Source: Acidobacteriota bacterium
Lineage (GTDB): Bacteria; Acidobacteriota; Terriglobia; Terriglobales; Acidobacteriaceae
Reading direction: 5' to 3'
Length of the DNA: 42,302 bases
Assembly: GCA_021818105.1 (NCBI GenBank)
Contig: JAKAFB010000024.1
Location: 1-42,302 of the forward strand
The notes beneath the pieces were generated by a model that was not told the origin of the DNA, searched no databases, and saw only the letters and a program-made list of their open reading frames with translations. Below, in pieces: positions 27,758-35,312 of the stretch (within the stretch, counting starts at the first letter, position 1; every line of letters starts with the position of its first letter). A program made the position numbers and the translations under genes.

Positions 27758-28495
27758 ATGAGACTGTTGATCGCCGAAGATGACAAGGCGCTGGGGGTGT
27801 TTCTGCGGCGCGGGCTGGAAGCGGAGGGACATCGCGTTCGTCTTGCCTATGACGGTGCGGAGGCGATGCGCGCCTTTCGTGAAGAGCAGCCCGACCTTAC
27901 AATTTTGGACCTCAATCTGCCGGTGATGGATGGAGAAGAGGTACTAAGTGCTGTCAGAACGATGGACCATGACCTGCCTGTGCTTGTGCTGACTGCGCGG
28001 CAGGAGGTTGAGACGCGGGTGCGCTGCCTGGATCATGGTGCGGACGACCTGATGGTGAAACCGTTCAGTCTGTATGAACTCCGTGCGCGTTGCCGGGCTC
28101 TCTTGCGTCGCAAGCGGGAGGCAAGACTGCTGCTTCGCGCCAGCAATCTGGAACTGAATCGGCTGGACCACAGGGCCATCCGCGGGGGCGAAGTTATTGA
28201 ACTTACCAATAAGGAATTTGCGCTGCTGGAGCATTTGATGCTCAACCGTGGGCATTGTGTTTCGCGGATGGAATTGCTGGACAGTGTGTGGCACCTGGAA
28301 CCGGCCCAGTCCACCAACATCGTAGATGTCTACGTAAATTATCTGCGCCGCAAGCTCAAAGATCCGCCCCCCGGGCAATTGATTCAGACGGTGCGTTGCA
28401 AGGGATACATGGTGCCCGCAGATGACAACATGAGTCTTGTGGCATCCTCAGTACCCACTGAGATAACTGTCCAGGCGAGCACCGCGCAAGCATAG
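27758..28495 (+). CDS. OmpR/PhoB-family response regulator (orphan)
   Basis: A 245-residue regulator. The receiver domain (1-115) has the acidic pair EDD, acceptor D51 in ILDLNLPVMDG, and the switch residues T/K in LTARQ and MVKPF. The C-terminal winged helix (about 125-220) has ELTNKEFALLEHLMLNRGHCVSRMELL and VDVYVNYLRRKL, typical of OmpR-type DNA binding. About 20 extra residues follow. AAGG lies before the ATG. No histidine kinase is adjacent; the next gene is a sigma-54 activator-like ATPase 47 bp downstream, so they are probably co-transcribed. Target genes unknown. Confidence 0.93.
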   Translation: MRLLIAEDDKALGVFLRRGLEAEGHRVRLAYDGAEAMRAFREEQPDLTILDLNLPVMDGEEVLSAVRTMDHDLPVLVLTARQEVETRVRCLDHGADDLMVKPFSLYELRARCRALLRRKREARLLLRASNLELNRLDHRAIRGGEVIELTNKEFALLEHLMLNRGHCVSRMELLDSVWHLEPAQSTNIVDVYVNYLRRKLKDPPPGQLIQTVRCKGYMVPADDNMSLVASSVPTEITVQASTAQA

Positions 28496-28542
28496 TCCGC
28501 CAATAGCACATTCCACACATCACCATCCTGAGGAGAATCCAG

Positions 28543-29841
28543 ATGCAAGCCTTGAGTGTTCCAGTCCTACCGTCTGCTCCACGCATCCGGCCGCGGACAG
28601 CACTGGTTGCCAGTGCCGATCGTGCCTTTCGGCGGCGAATCCATGAGATTCTTGCGGGACTGCGCTGGCAGGTGAGGGAAGCCGAAGGAGGAGCAGCGGC
28701 GTGGACCGAGGCTACTGCGGCTACACCTGAGGCCGTCATCATCGACTCATGGTTACCGGATCTTGACCATGAGGAATTTCTCAAGGACTTCCGCCAGTAT
28801 TTTCCTGAAGTGGACATTTTGAGCGCTGACGGGACAGTTGCACAGGATGGGCCGCGGGGGCCGCATCGCCAGGAGTTGCTCTATGCCTTACATCGCAGCC
28901 AGGAAGGCTACCCGGCAGCTGCGCATCCGGTGCCAAAACTGACTGTGGTGCGCGCGATGCCTAAGCCGAGGGCGGATCGCACGTCTCAGGAGACGTTGCC
29001 GGCAGATAGGGTATGCGCCACTAAGACAAGAACCAATGACGTGGGCCTGAGCACTACAAAGATCAGTGTGGAGGAGCAAAGGCTACCTGAACTGGTGGGC
29101 GAAGGGCCGTGCATGCTTGAGGTCAGCCGCCGTGTGCGCCTTGTGGCGCCCCGCTCCACGCCGGTACTCATTGAAGGGCCCACAGGATCCGGCAAGGAGT
29201 TGGTGGCCCAGGCACTGCATCGGCTTTCGCCGCGGAGTTGCAAGCCATTTGTAGCCATCAATTGTGCCGCCATTCCCGAGGCATTGCTGGAGGCGGAACT
29301 CTTTGGCCACACGCGCGGCGCTTTCACAGGCGCTGTCCAGGGCAGGGTGGGGCGTATTGAAGCTGCCGATGGAGGCACGCTTTTTCTGGATGAGATTGGA
29401 GAGATGCCCCTTGCCCTCCAGGCGAAGCTACTGCGCTTTGTGGAGAGTGGGGAACTGCAACGTGTGGGCGACAACCAGACGGTGAAGGTGGATGTGCGGA
29501 TTGTAGCTGCGACGCACCGGGCGCTGGTGCAACAGGCGCAGACGGGAAGCTTTCGCGCCGACCTGTATTACCGGCTTGCGGTGTTCCTTATCCAAACGCC
29601 GGCTCTGCAGGAGCACATTGAGGATCTGCCACTGCTTGTCGAACACTTTTTGAAGCGGATGGGGCGCGAGACACCAGTGAAGCGCCTGGACGAGGGAGCA
29701 CAGGCGAAGCTGGCGGCGCATACATGGCCGGGTAACGTACGTGAATTGGAACACGTACTGGAGCGTGCGGCGATCCTTGCCGGAGATCTGCCGGTGTTGA
29801 CCGCACGGGAGATTGAGTTTGGGGTACCGATGAGCTGTTGA
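28543..29841 (+). CDS. Sigma-54 activator-type AAA+ protein without DNA-binding domain
   Basis: A 432-residue NtrC-family protein. The N-terminus (about 18-95) is a degenerate receiver: the acceptor-like D68 in IIDSWLPDLD is kept, but the acidic pair is reduced to ASAD and the switch lysine is not found. A long Pro/Arg/Thr-rich linker leads to a complete AAA+ domain (about 183-420): Walker A GPTGSGKE (212-219), GAFTGA (259-264) that contacts sigma-54, Walker B TLFLDE (279-284) and the arginine-finger region FRADLYYRL. The protein ends just after the lid subdomain (WPGNVRELEHVLERAA) at EFGVPMSC; there is no C-terminal Fis-type helix-turn-helix and none is encoded after the stop. AGGAGA precedes the ATG. 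Confidence 0.92.
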   Translation: MQALSVPVLPSAPRIRPRTALVASADRAFRRRIHEILAGLRWQVREAEGGAAAWTEATAATPEAVIIDSWLPDLDHEEFLKDFRQYFPEVDILSADGTVAQDGPRGPHRQELLYALHRSQEGYPAAAHPVPKLTVVRAMPKPRADRTSQETLPADRVCATKTRTNDVGLSTTKISVEEQRLPELVGEGPCMLEVSRRVRLVAPRSTPVLIEGPTGSGKELVAQALHRLSPRSCKPFVAINCAAIPEALLEAELFGHTRGAFTGAVQGRVGRIEAADGGTLFLDEIGEMPLALQAKLLRFVESGELQRVGDNQTVKVDVRIVAATHRALVQQAQTGSFRADLYYRLAVFLIQTPALQEHIEDLPLLVEHFLKRMGRETPVKRLDEGAQAKLAAHTWPGNVRELEHVLERAAILAGDLPVLTAREIEFGVPMSC

Positions 29842-29900
29842 AGTAAGAGCAGTGGTGAGCCCGGCACAGCGGGAGAGATGAGGATGGCGGATCGGCGCTC

Positions 29901-30332
29901 TTAGCGCGGGTGCACCTCGATGAAGAGGCCCTTGCCCTGCGCATAGCGCATGCCGGCATCATCAAGAATCCATGCTTCGGCCCAGTGCTTGCGGCCCTCC
30001 TTGTGTGCCACACGCCCTTCCAGGCGGATGGAGCTGCCGGATGGGATGGGCCGCCGGTAGTCCACCTCCATGTGGCGCGTCATGGCAGTAATGCCGCTTG
30101 CGCGCACGGCCTTGCTCATCGTCTCGTCAATCAACGTTGCAATAATGCCTCCATGCAGGAACCCCGTCGGTCCCTCGAAGAGGTCGGAGATTGTGGCCGG
30201 GCACACAACGGTGCCATCCGGCGCAAGCAGAAAGTGGAGATGGAGACCGCCGGGATTCGCGGTACCGCAGCCGAAGCAGCGATTTTGAGCTGTGTGGGTG
30301 AGGGGAATGAGATGTTCCGTATGCGGCTTCAT
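29901..30332 (-). CDS. PaaI-type hotdog-fold thioesterase
   Basis: A 143-residue hotdog protein. NRCFGCGTANPGGLHLHF is the N-terminal motif of a thioesterase subfamily, and GPTGFLHGGIIATLIDETMSKAV carries the HGG and acidic catalytic residues of PaaI-like enzymes. These hydrolyse acyl-CoA thioesters; the acyl group is unknown. Start at the ATG 30332; the frame continues upstream, but that part overlaps the divergent cytochrome gene. No good Shine-Dalgarno is visible. Convergent with the preceding sigma-54 activator-like gene. Confidence 0.88.
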   Translation of the reverse strand: MKPHTEHLIPLTHTAQNRCFGCGTANPGGLHLHFLLAPDGTVVCPATISDLFEGPTGFLHGGIIATLIDETMSKAVRASGITAMTRHMEVDYRRPIPSGSSIRLEGRVAHKEGRKHWAEAWILDDAGMRYAQGKGLFIEVHPR

Positions 30333-30413
30333 CAACGATAGAGTATCCCGGCGGGCCGTGAAGATGACAGCGCGTCCCGCACGCACAAAGCGAATTGGAG
30401 GACGACCGTTAGA

Positions 30414-30791
30414 ATGGGTCCGATGAGAATGAGCGCCCCGGCAGTTCAATGCAGAACGTTCTTGCTCAGTGCGGCTCTGTGCCTCCTGGGCGCATGCGGC
30501 GGTTGCCACAGTCAGCCAACGCTCACGGAGCAGGAAGCGGAAGGGAAGCATCTGTACCTGGTGCGCTGCGCCCACTGCCATGAGGACAACGACCTGCAAC
30601 TTCAAAAAGTCCCGCCCGATCTGCATGGGCTGTATACCCGCGCCACGCTGCCCAGCGGTGCACCAGCAACAGACAGCGAGGTAACGCGCGTGGTGCTTTC
30701 AGGCAAAGGCATGATGCCACCCTTTGCAGGGCGGTTCACGGATGCTCAGATGGCTGCGCTTCTCGCCTACTTGCACACGGGGCTGCGCTGA
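30414..30791 (+). CDS. Small exported c-type cytochrome, probably a lipoprotein
   Basis: A 125-residue monohaem cytochrome. An export signal (RTFLLSAALCLLGAC) ends in a plausible lipobox LGAC, so the protein may be lipid-anchored. The haem site is CAHCH (about residues 52-56), and the distal Met is likely in GKGMMPPFAGRFTD; the last helix AQMAALLAYLHTGL is typical of class I cytochromes c. Role: periplasmic electron carrier, partner unknown. The first of two in-frame ATGs (30414, 30423) is given; GGAGG lies 12 bases before the first one. Diverges from the thioesterase gene. Confidence 0.85.
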   Translation: MGPMRMSAPAVQCRTFLLSAALCLLGACGGCHSQPTLTEQEAEGKHLYLVRCAHCHEDNDLQLQKVPPDLHGLYTRATLPSGAPATDSEVTRVVLSGKGMMPPFAGRFTDAQMAALLAYLHTGLR

Positions 30792-30802
30792 GGGCAGAGC
30801 AT

Positions 30803-31435
30803 TTATTCCCGGATGAAATGACAGTACTGAAACTGCTGCTGCCCGCCTGAGGGTGTCTGATGCATTTCAATCAGGCTCTCAATCAGCCGAAATTGCGGTC
30901 CGATTTCCGTGGCCAATGAATGGTCATCATACCGACAAACTTCAAGTCCGCTACACTTGAGCGGCCCCTGGGGGCCGAAAGTAGCGAGGATGAGGCTACC
31001 GCCGGGTTGCAGCACGCGTTCGATCTGGCGGCGGTATTCTAGGTGTTGCTGTGGGTTGCGGAGAAAGTGAAAGACGGCACGGTCATGCCAGACTGCAAAG
31101 CTGCCCTGTAGAATCGGTGTCGTCAGAACATCCCCTGAAAGCCATGTGACGCGTTTGGCCGACTCTCCGAGTCGCCCCTTTGCACGACTGAGGGCAACAG
31201 GCGACACATCAAGAACCGCAACGCGACGATAGCCGAGTTCGAGCAGGTCATCCACGAGAGTGGAATGACCGCCGCCAACATCAAGTATTGGCGCATCAAG
31301 GCTTGCTGAAGTGCGAATCAGACGCAGCGAAGTCGCCAAATGTGAGCAATACCAGCTCATGCTGTTGTCGGCAACCCGCGTATAAACTCCATCCCAATGG
31401 GCCTTCGAATCAAGATCTGCTTGATTGGTTGACAT
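30803..31435 (-). CDS. Class I SAM-dependent methyltransferase
   Basis: A 210-residue methyltransferase. It opens with KAHWDGVYTRVADNSMSWY, a motif of a bacterial family near thiopurine/TehB-like enzymes. Motif I is ILDVGGGHSTLVDDLL (about 50-65), followed by VAVLDVSPVAL, WLSGDVLTTP, and WHDRAVFHFL. Substrate unknown. Start ATG 31435 has GGAGAG nine bases upstream; the open frame extends to 31747 but overlaps miaB. It converges with the cytochrome gene, only 11 bp apart. Confidence 0.9.
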   Translation of the reverse strand: MSTNQADLDSKAHWDGVYTRVADNSMSWYCSHLATSLRLIRTSASLDAPILDVGGGHSTLVDDLLELGYRRVAVLDVSPVALSRAKGRLGESAKRVTWLSGDVLTTPILQGSFAVWHDRAVFHFLRNPQQHLEYRRQIERVLQPGGSLILATFGPQGPLKCSGLEVCRYDDHSLATEIGPQFRLIESLIEMHQTPSGGQQQFQYCHFIRE

Positions 31436-31561
31436 GGATCTGTACTCTCCAAATGAGTTGGATTTTACTGGAGCACATCTAGCTGCCGCAGTGATGGAGG
31501 CGCGGAGCAGGTGTTTACTGGCTTCCGGGTGAGATGCGCGCGGGATATACTGGATTTTGTG

Positions 31562-32881
31562 ATGGCAACCGGAAAAACCTTCTACCTTGAGACCTTCGGC
31601 TGCCAGATGAATGCCCATGACTCCGAAAAGGTTATTGGCACACTCCAGCAGCAGGGCTATAGGCAGGTCGAGTCGGAAGAGGAAGCTGACCTGATCTTTT
31701 ACAACACCTGTTCCATCCGCGATAAAGCGGAGCAGAAGGTCTTCCACAGGCTCAACGACTACAAGAAGCTATACCAGGCGGGGAAACGCTTTGGCGTGCT
31801 GGGCTGCGTAGCCCAGCAGGAGGGCGAGAAGATCTTCGAGCGCGCTCCGTTTGTCTCGCTCGTCTCCGGCTCCGCGTCTTATCGCAAACTGCCCGAGATG
31901 CTGACGCGTCTCGAATCCGGGGAAACGCGCATCACTGGGTTGGATGATCGCCAGACCGAGGAGACCTTTGAGACGGAGTTCATGGCGCGGCAGAATCCCT
32001 ACCGCGGCTATATCACCATCATTGAGGGCTGTGACAAATTTTGCTCCTATTGTGTTGTGCCATATACACGCGGCAAGGAGCGTAGCCGGACCTCTTCTTC
32101 CATCCTGGCCGAAGCACGCAGCATCGCAGATATGGGATACACGGAGATCCAGTTGCTCGGCCAGAACGTGAACAGCTATCGCGACCCGGAAGGGAAGATG
32201 AGCTTTGCCGATCTGCTGGCCAACGTGGGACAGGTAGGCGGGATTCGGAGAGTTAGATTCACCACAAGCCATCCCCGGGACTTTACCCGGGATATTGTGG
32301 ATGCAATCGATGCGGTCCCCACACTGTGTGACCATGTACACCTGCCGGTTCAATCAGGCTCATCTCGTGTGCTCAAATTGATGGCGCGCGAATACACCCG
32401 GGAGTGGTACATGGAGCGCATCAGCTGGATGAAGGCAGCCAAGCGGCAAATATCCATCTCGACCGACATTATCGTAGGATTTCCAGGCGAGACAGCGGAC
32501 GATTTTATTCAGACCATGGACCTTCTTGCCGAGGTTCAGTACGATTGCGTCTTCGGATTCAAGTACTCGGCTCGGCCCAACACTCCGGCATTGACGATGA
32601 TTGACTCAATCCCCGAAGCGGAAAAGGCTCATCGATTGCACGTGCTTCTGGAACGGCAAAAGGAAATACAAAGATCTAATTATGCCAAGCACCTGGGGCA
32701 AATCATGGAAGTGATGGTTGAGGCAATGAATCCGGCGCGCGGACAGATTGCAGGACGAAGCAGCCAAAACAAGCCGGTGAACTTTACCACGACGCTACCC
32801 ATTTCGCCTGCGCCCGGAAGCTATGTGAAGGTAAAGATTATTGGGACATTTCCTAACAGCCTCGTCGGTGAAATGGTCTAA
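31562..32881 (+). CDS. miaB: tRNA-2-methylthio-N6-(dimethylallyl)adenosine synthase
   Basis: A 439-residue radical-SAM methylthiotransferase acting on i6A37 of tRNAs that read UNN codons. The N-terminal UPF0004 domain supplies three cluster cysteines (C14 in TFGCQMN, C50 in YNTCSIR, C82 in LGCVAQ). The radical-SAM cysteines are C157, C161 and C164 in EGCDKFCSYCVVPYTRG, and the C-terminal TRAM domain ends the protein. ATG at 31562 starts the conserved core. A TATACT hexamer at 31546-31551 ends ten bases before it and no Shine-Dalgarno is evident, suggesting a very short leader. The bifunctional nuclease gene follows after 21 bp. Confidence 0.96.
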   Translation: MATGKTFYLETFGCQMNAHDSEKVIGTLQQQGYRQVESEEEADLIFYNTCSIRDKAEQKVFHRLNDYKKLYQAGKRFGVLGCVAQQEGEKIFERAPFVSLVSGSASYRKLPEMLTRLESGETRITGLDDRQTEETFETEFMARQNPYRGYITIIEGCDKFCSYCVVPYTRGKERSRTSSSILAEARSIADMGYTEIQLLGQNVNSYRDPEGKMSFADLLANVGQVGGIRRVRFTTSHPRDFTRDIVDAIDAVPTLCDHVHLPVQSGSSRVLKLMAREYTREWYMERISWMKAAKRQISISTDIIVGFPGETADDFIQTMDLLAEVQYDCVFGFKYSARPNTPALTMIDSIPEAEKAHRLHVLLERQKEIQRSNYAKHLGQIMEVMVEAMNPARGQIAGRSSQNKPVNFTTTLPISPAPGSYVKVKIIGTFPNSLVGEMV

Positions 32882-32902
32882 GGTATTGATACGGGAGGGG
32901 GC

Positions 32903-33391
32903 ATGGAGATCGAGGTGAAAATACGCGGCTTGATGATGGATCCCGCCACCAACATGCCCATCGTGGTGCTGAAGGACGTGGCTTCGGAGGCCGTGATGCC
33001 GATCTGGGTCGGAATATTCGAGGCGAATGCGATTGCGATCGAGATTGAAAAGGCAATTGCGCCTCGACCCATGACGCACGATCTGACCAGAAACTTAATC
33101 CGCTACATGAATGGCGTCCTTGAAAAGATTGTTATAACTGAACTTCGCGATGACACTTTTATGGCGGCTTTATGGGTTCGTCAAGGAACAGAGTCCATTG
33201 TTATAGACGCACGCCCCTCGGATGCAATTGCGCTTGCTTTACGTGCGGACTGTCCAATCTATGTTTCCGAGCAGGTGATGCAGGCGGCAAGAATTAATAC
33301 GTCCGGTCAGGCTGAGGGGTCCACTGCGGAACAACTTCGCGGATGGCTCGAGGGCCTAAATGATGAAGACTTCGGGCGCTACAAGATGTAA
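32903..33391 (+). CDS. Bifunctional nuclease family protein (DUF151/BFN domain)
   Basis: A 162-residue protein of the BFN family. The domain (1-135) reads EVKIRGLMMDPATNMPIVVLKD, MPIWVGIFEANAIAIEIE, and the conserved SIVIDARPSDAIALALRADCPIYVSEQV. Relatives in plants show combined DNase/RNase activity; bacterial members are uncharacterised but very frequently next to miaB, as here. GGGAGGGGG precedes the ATG. The C-terminal 27 residues are acidic and helical. Probably co-transcribed with miaB. Confidence 0.92.
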   Translation: MEIEVKIRGLMMDPATNMPIVVLKDVASEAVMPIWVGIFEANAIAIEIEKAIAPRPMTHDLTRNLIRYMNGVLEKIVITELRDDTFMAALWVRQGTESIVIDARPSDAIALALRADCPIYVSEQVMQAARINTSGQAEGSTAEQLRGWLEGLNDEDFGRYKM

Positions 33392-33810
33392 GCAGGGGAA
33401 GAGTGGATCCGCCTAAGATCCCTAGTGCTTTAGTGGTTAAGATCGGCCAAGCCTGAATAAGCGGCATTTGCCAACCGTACAGAATATCTGTTATCGGACA
33501 TTGTGGCGCCTTGCAAATGGTTGACGCGCCTGCGCAACGGCCGGCGACGATGCGAATATTTCATAGCCTATGCCGAGAATGGTCCTATCAGAATTACATC
33601 GTGAAGGAAATGGCCGGAACTCAGGGACACGCATGGGGCGACATCTCCGCGCTTATCCTGGCTCCCTACCATGCAGCATCTAGCGCGGCGTTCACAGTTG
33701 CTCCTCAGTCTGGAGCGCAACTTCACAATTTGAATATGACGCCAAGAAGGCGCTCATCCTCTCTACGCCATCGTATTTTGGGTCCTGAGCCTGGCTATCG
33801 TCTTTCATGA
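33392..33810. other. Non-coding or degenerate stretch before the sigma-54 island
   Basis: About 420 bp without a supportable gene. A 99-codon frame (33511-33810) has no recognisable family feature, no ribosome site and an atypical composition. The base composition drops in GC from here onwards compared with the left part of the window, so this may be the junction of an acquired segment. No integrase, tRNA or direct repeat was found to confirm that. Confidence 0.45.
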
Positions 33811-33849
33811 CGTCAAAATATTTTGACAACATGTGCAACACTTTGGACG
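33811..33849 (+). promoter_or_regulatory. Paired palindromic sites upstream of the rubrerythrin operon (site A)
   Basis: Two 18-bp elements: CGTCAAAATATTTTGACA (33811-33828, a 16-bp perfect palindrome inside) and TGTGCAACACTTTGGACG (33832-33849, degenerate). Their starts are 21 bp apart, two helical turns. The same arrangement recurs at 38998-39036. Position about 105 bp upstream of a sigma-54-type -12 element makes them candidate enhancer sites for the NtrC-type regulator encoded in this operon. Confidence 0.72.
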
Positions 33850-33921
33850 TCGAAGAGGCGGTAACGGTGATCTGTGGATCGAATTTGCAGAGCTTCAATG
33901 GGTTACGCCTTTTAGGTGAAA

Positions 33922-33937
33922 TGGCCTGCGTATTGCT
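33922..33937 (+). promoter_or_regulatory. Sigma-54-type promoter of the rubrerythrin operon
   Basis: TGGCCTGCGTATTGCT matches the sigma-54 layout: TGGC at -24, TTGCT at -12, with exactly ten bases between GG (33923-33924) and GC (33935-33936). The start point would be near 33948, about 43 bases before the rubrerythrin ATG. Confidence 0.7.
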
Positions 33938-33990
33938 TCCCTAGAAAGAAGCATGACCTTCTTCACGAGGCCGTGCAGGAAGGGAAAGCA

Positions 33991-34623
33991 ATGATTCATA
34001 CCAAGTCAATCTTTACAAGCGTATCGGTTGTGGCAATTGCCCTGACCGCGATACTGCTGTCCTCTCGAGCCGCAGTTGCGAAGACAAGCACACTCGACAA
34101 CCTGCAGGCTGCGTACAACGGCGAATCCAACGCGCACGCCCGCTACCTGGCTTTTGCCCAAAAAGCAGACGCGGAGGGATATGGTGAGGTTGCTAGTCTC
34201 TTTCGTGCGGCGGCCCGTGCTGAAGAGATTCATGCCAGCAATCATGCTGCAGTGATTGAGAAGATGGGAGCGAAGCCCCAGGCGAAGATAGAAACTCCCG
34301 ATGTGAAGTCCACACGCGAAAATCTGCAGGCCGCAATCAAAGGTGAGACATACGAGCGAGATGTGATGTACCCAGATTTCCTGAAGCAGGCCAGACTCGA
34401 CCGCAATCGGGATGCCATTAAGAGCCTGAACTATGCCAAGACAGCTGAAGCAGAGCATGCCAAGTTGTATACCGAAGCGTTGAACAAGCTGGATCAGCTT
34501 AAAGGCACGAAGAGTACGGCGTTCTATGTATGCCCGAACTGCGGGTTCACAGCACGCACGCTGCCTGCAAAGGAATGTCCGTCCTGCTTCACCCCCAAGG
34601 AGAAGTTTGAAAAGGTTGCATAA
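33991..34623 (+). CDS. Exported rubrerythrin (ferritin-like diiron protein with rubredoxin-like site)
   Basis: A 210-residue protein. Residues 1-30 form a signal peptide ending AAVA. The ferritin-like domain has the repeated diiron ligands: E44 (NGESNAHARY), E78/E79 and H82 (AEEIHASNH), E119 (KGETYE), E153 and H156 (AEAEHAKLY). The C-terminal rubredoxin-like module has C181, C184, C196 and C199. Rubrerythrins reduce hydrogen peroxide in anaerobic-type stress defence and are normally cytoplasmic; an exported one suggests envelope peroxide or iron handling. ATG 33991 follows GGAAGGGAAAG. First gene of an apparent operon with DUF2231, kinase and NtrC-type regulator. Confidence 0.92.
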   Translation: MIHTKSIFTSVSVVAIALTAILLSSRAAVAKTSTLDNLQAAYNGESNAHARYLAFAQKADAEGYGEVASLFRAAARAEEIHASNHAAVIEKMGAKPQAKIETPDVKSTRENLQAAIKGETYERDVMYPDFLKQARLDRNRDAIKSLNYAKTAEAEHAKLYTEALNKLDQLKGTKSTAFYVCPNCGFTARTLPAKECPSCFTPKEKFEKVA

Positions 34624-34682
34624 CGCATGGTCCGCCCGTTAACGCGACAGGTGGACCCGGTAACGCCACCAGGAGGCGCCAG

Positions 34683-35270
34683 ATGTTTGAACTTCCACCA
34701 ATGCCGACTTGGGATTCGCTGCATCCGTTGATCATTCATTTCCCGATTGTCCTGCTGCTGCTGACCCCGTTCCTCGTTCTGATCAGCGCTACACTTCCGC
34801 CGCGTAGAAGCGGTCCGTACTTGATGGCAGCCATGATCATTCTGTTGTTCGGAACAGCTAGCCTCTTCCTAGCTGCTGCAACGGGTGAGGCCGCCGGCGA
34901 ACTGGCCGAGCGCGGTGGTGGAGTAGACAAAGTATTGGCTGCACACCAGGATTTGGCCGGAGAAACGCGCATGATCTTCCTCGGGCTGTCAGCTATTCTC
35001 ATAGGCATTCTCTTTCTTCCGCGCCTGTTGCACCGGCCGCAAACTCGCATCTTCTCGACTATGCTTCCGCTTGCGTTCCTGGCACTCTATTCCGTTGGGA
35101 TTCTGTTTCTTGTAAACACGGCACATCAGGGCGGAAGATTGGTTCATGAATTCGGCATTCACGCCATTCTTCCAGAGGAAGCTAGCCAACAGACACCCCC
35201 CGACGTTGCAGGGCAAGGCACAATGGACGAGAATAATACCGAGAAATACGCTGGAGATGCTTTGCAGTGA
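34683..35270 (+). CDS. DUF2231 membrane protein
   Basis: A 195-residue protein with four predicted membrane helices (about 18-36, 46-66, 96-114, 124-146). The opening LHPLIIHFPIVLLLL is the DUF2231 signature, with conserved histidines that could bind haem or metal; this is a guess from the family, whose function is not established. It also has AHQDLAG between helices 2 and 3 and NTAHQGG after helix 4, further candidate ligands. CCAGGAGGCGCC precedes the ATG. It lies 59 bp downstream of the rubrerythrin gene, and the pairing suggests a shared redox or metal role. The C-terminal tail is polar and acidic. Confidence 0.85.
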   Translation: MFELPPMPTWDSLHPLIIHFPIVLLLLTPFLVLISATLPPRRSGPYLMAAMIILLFGTASLFLAAATGEAAGELAERGGGVDKVLAAHQDLAGETRMIFLGLSAILIGILFLPRLLHRPQTRIFSTMLPLAFLALYSVGILFLVNTAHQGGRLVHEFGIHAILPEEASQQTPPDVAGQGTMDENNTEKYAGDALQ

Positions 35271-35312
35271 TAGCTTTAGCAGGCGCTGCAACAGATATCT
35301 AACAACAAGGGC

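Noticed and set aside
33511..33810. 99-codon plus-strand frame in the gap after the BFN gene
   Set aside because: No ribosome site, no recognisable motif, and overlap with a 68-codon frame on the other strand of equal quality; most likely non-coding.
33875..33890. GTGG...TTTGCAG as an alternative sigma-54 promoter for the rubrerythrin operon
   Set aside because: GG and GC are separated by nine bases rather than the strict ten; the site at 33922-33937 has correct spacing.
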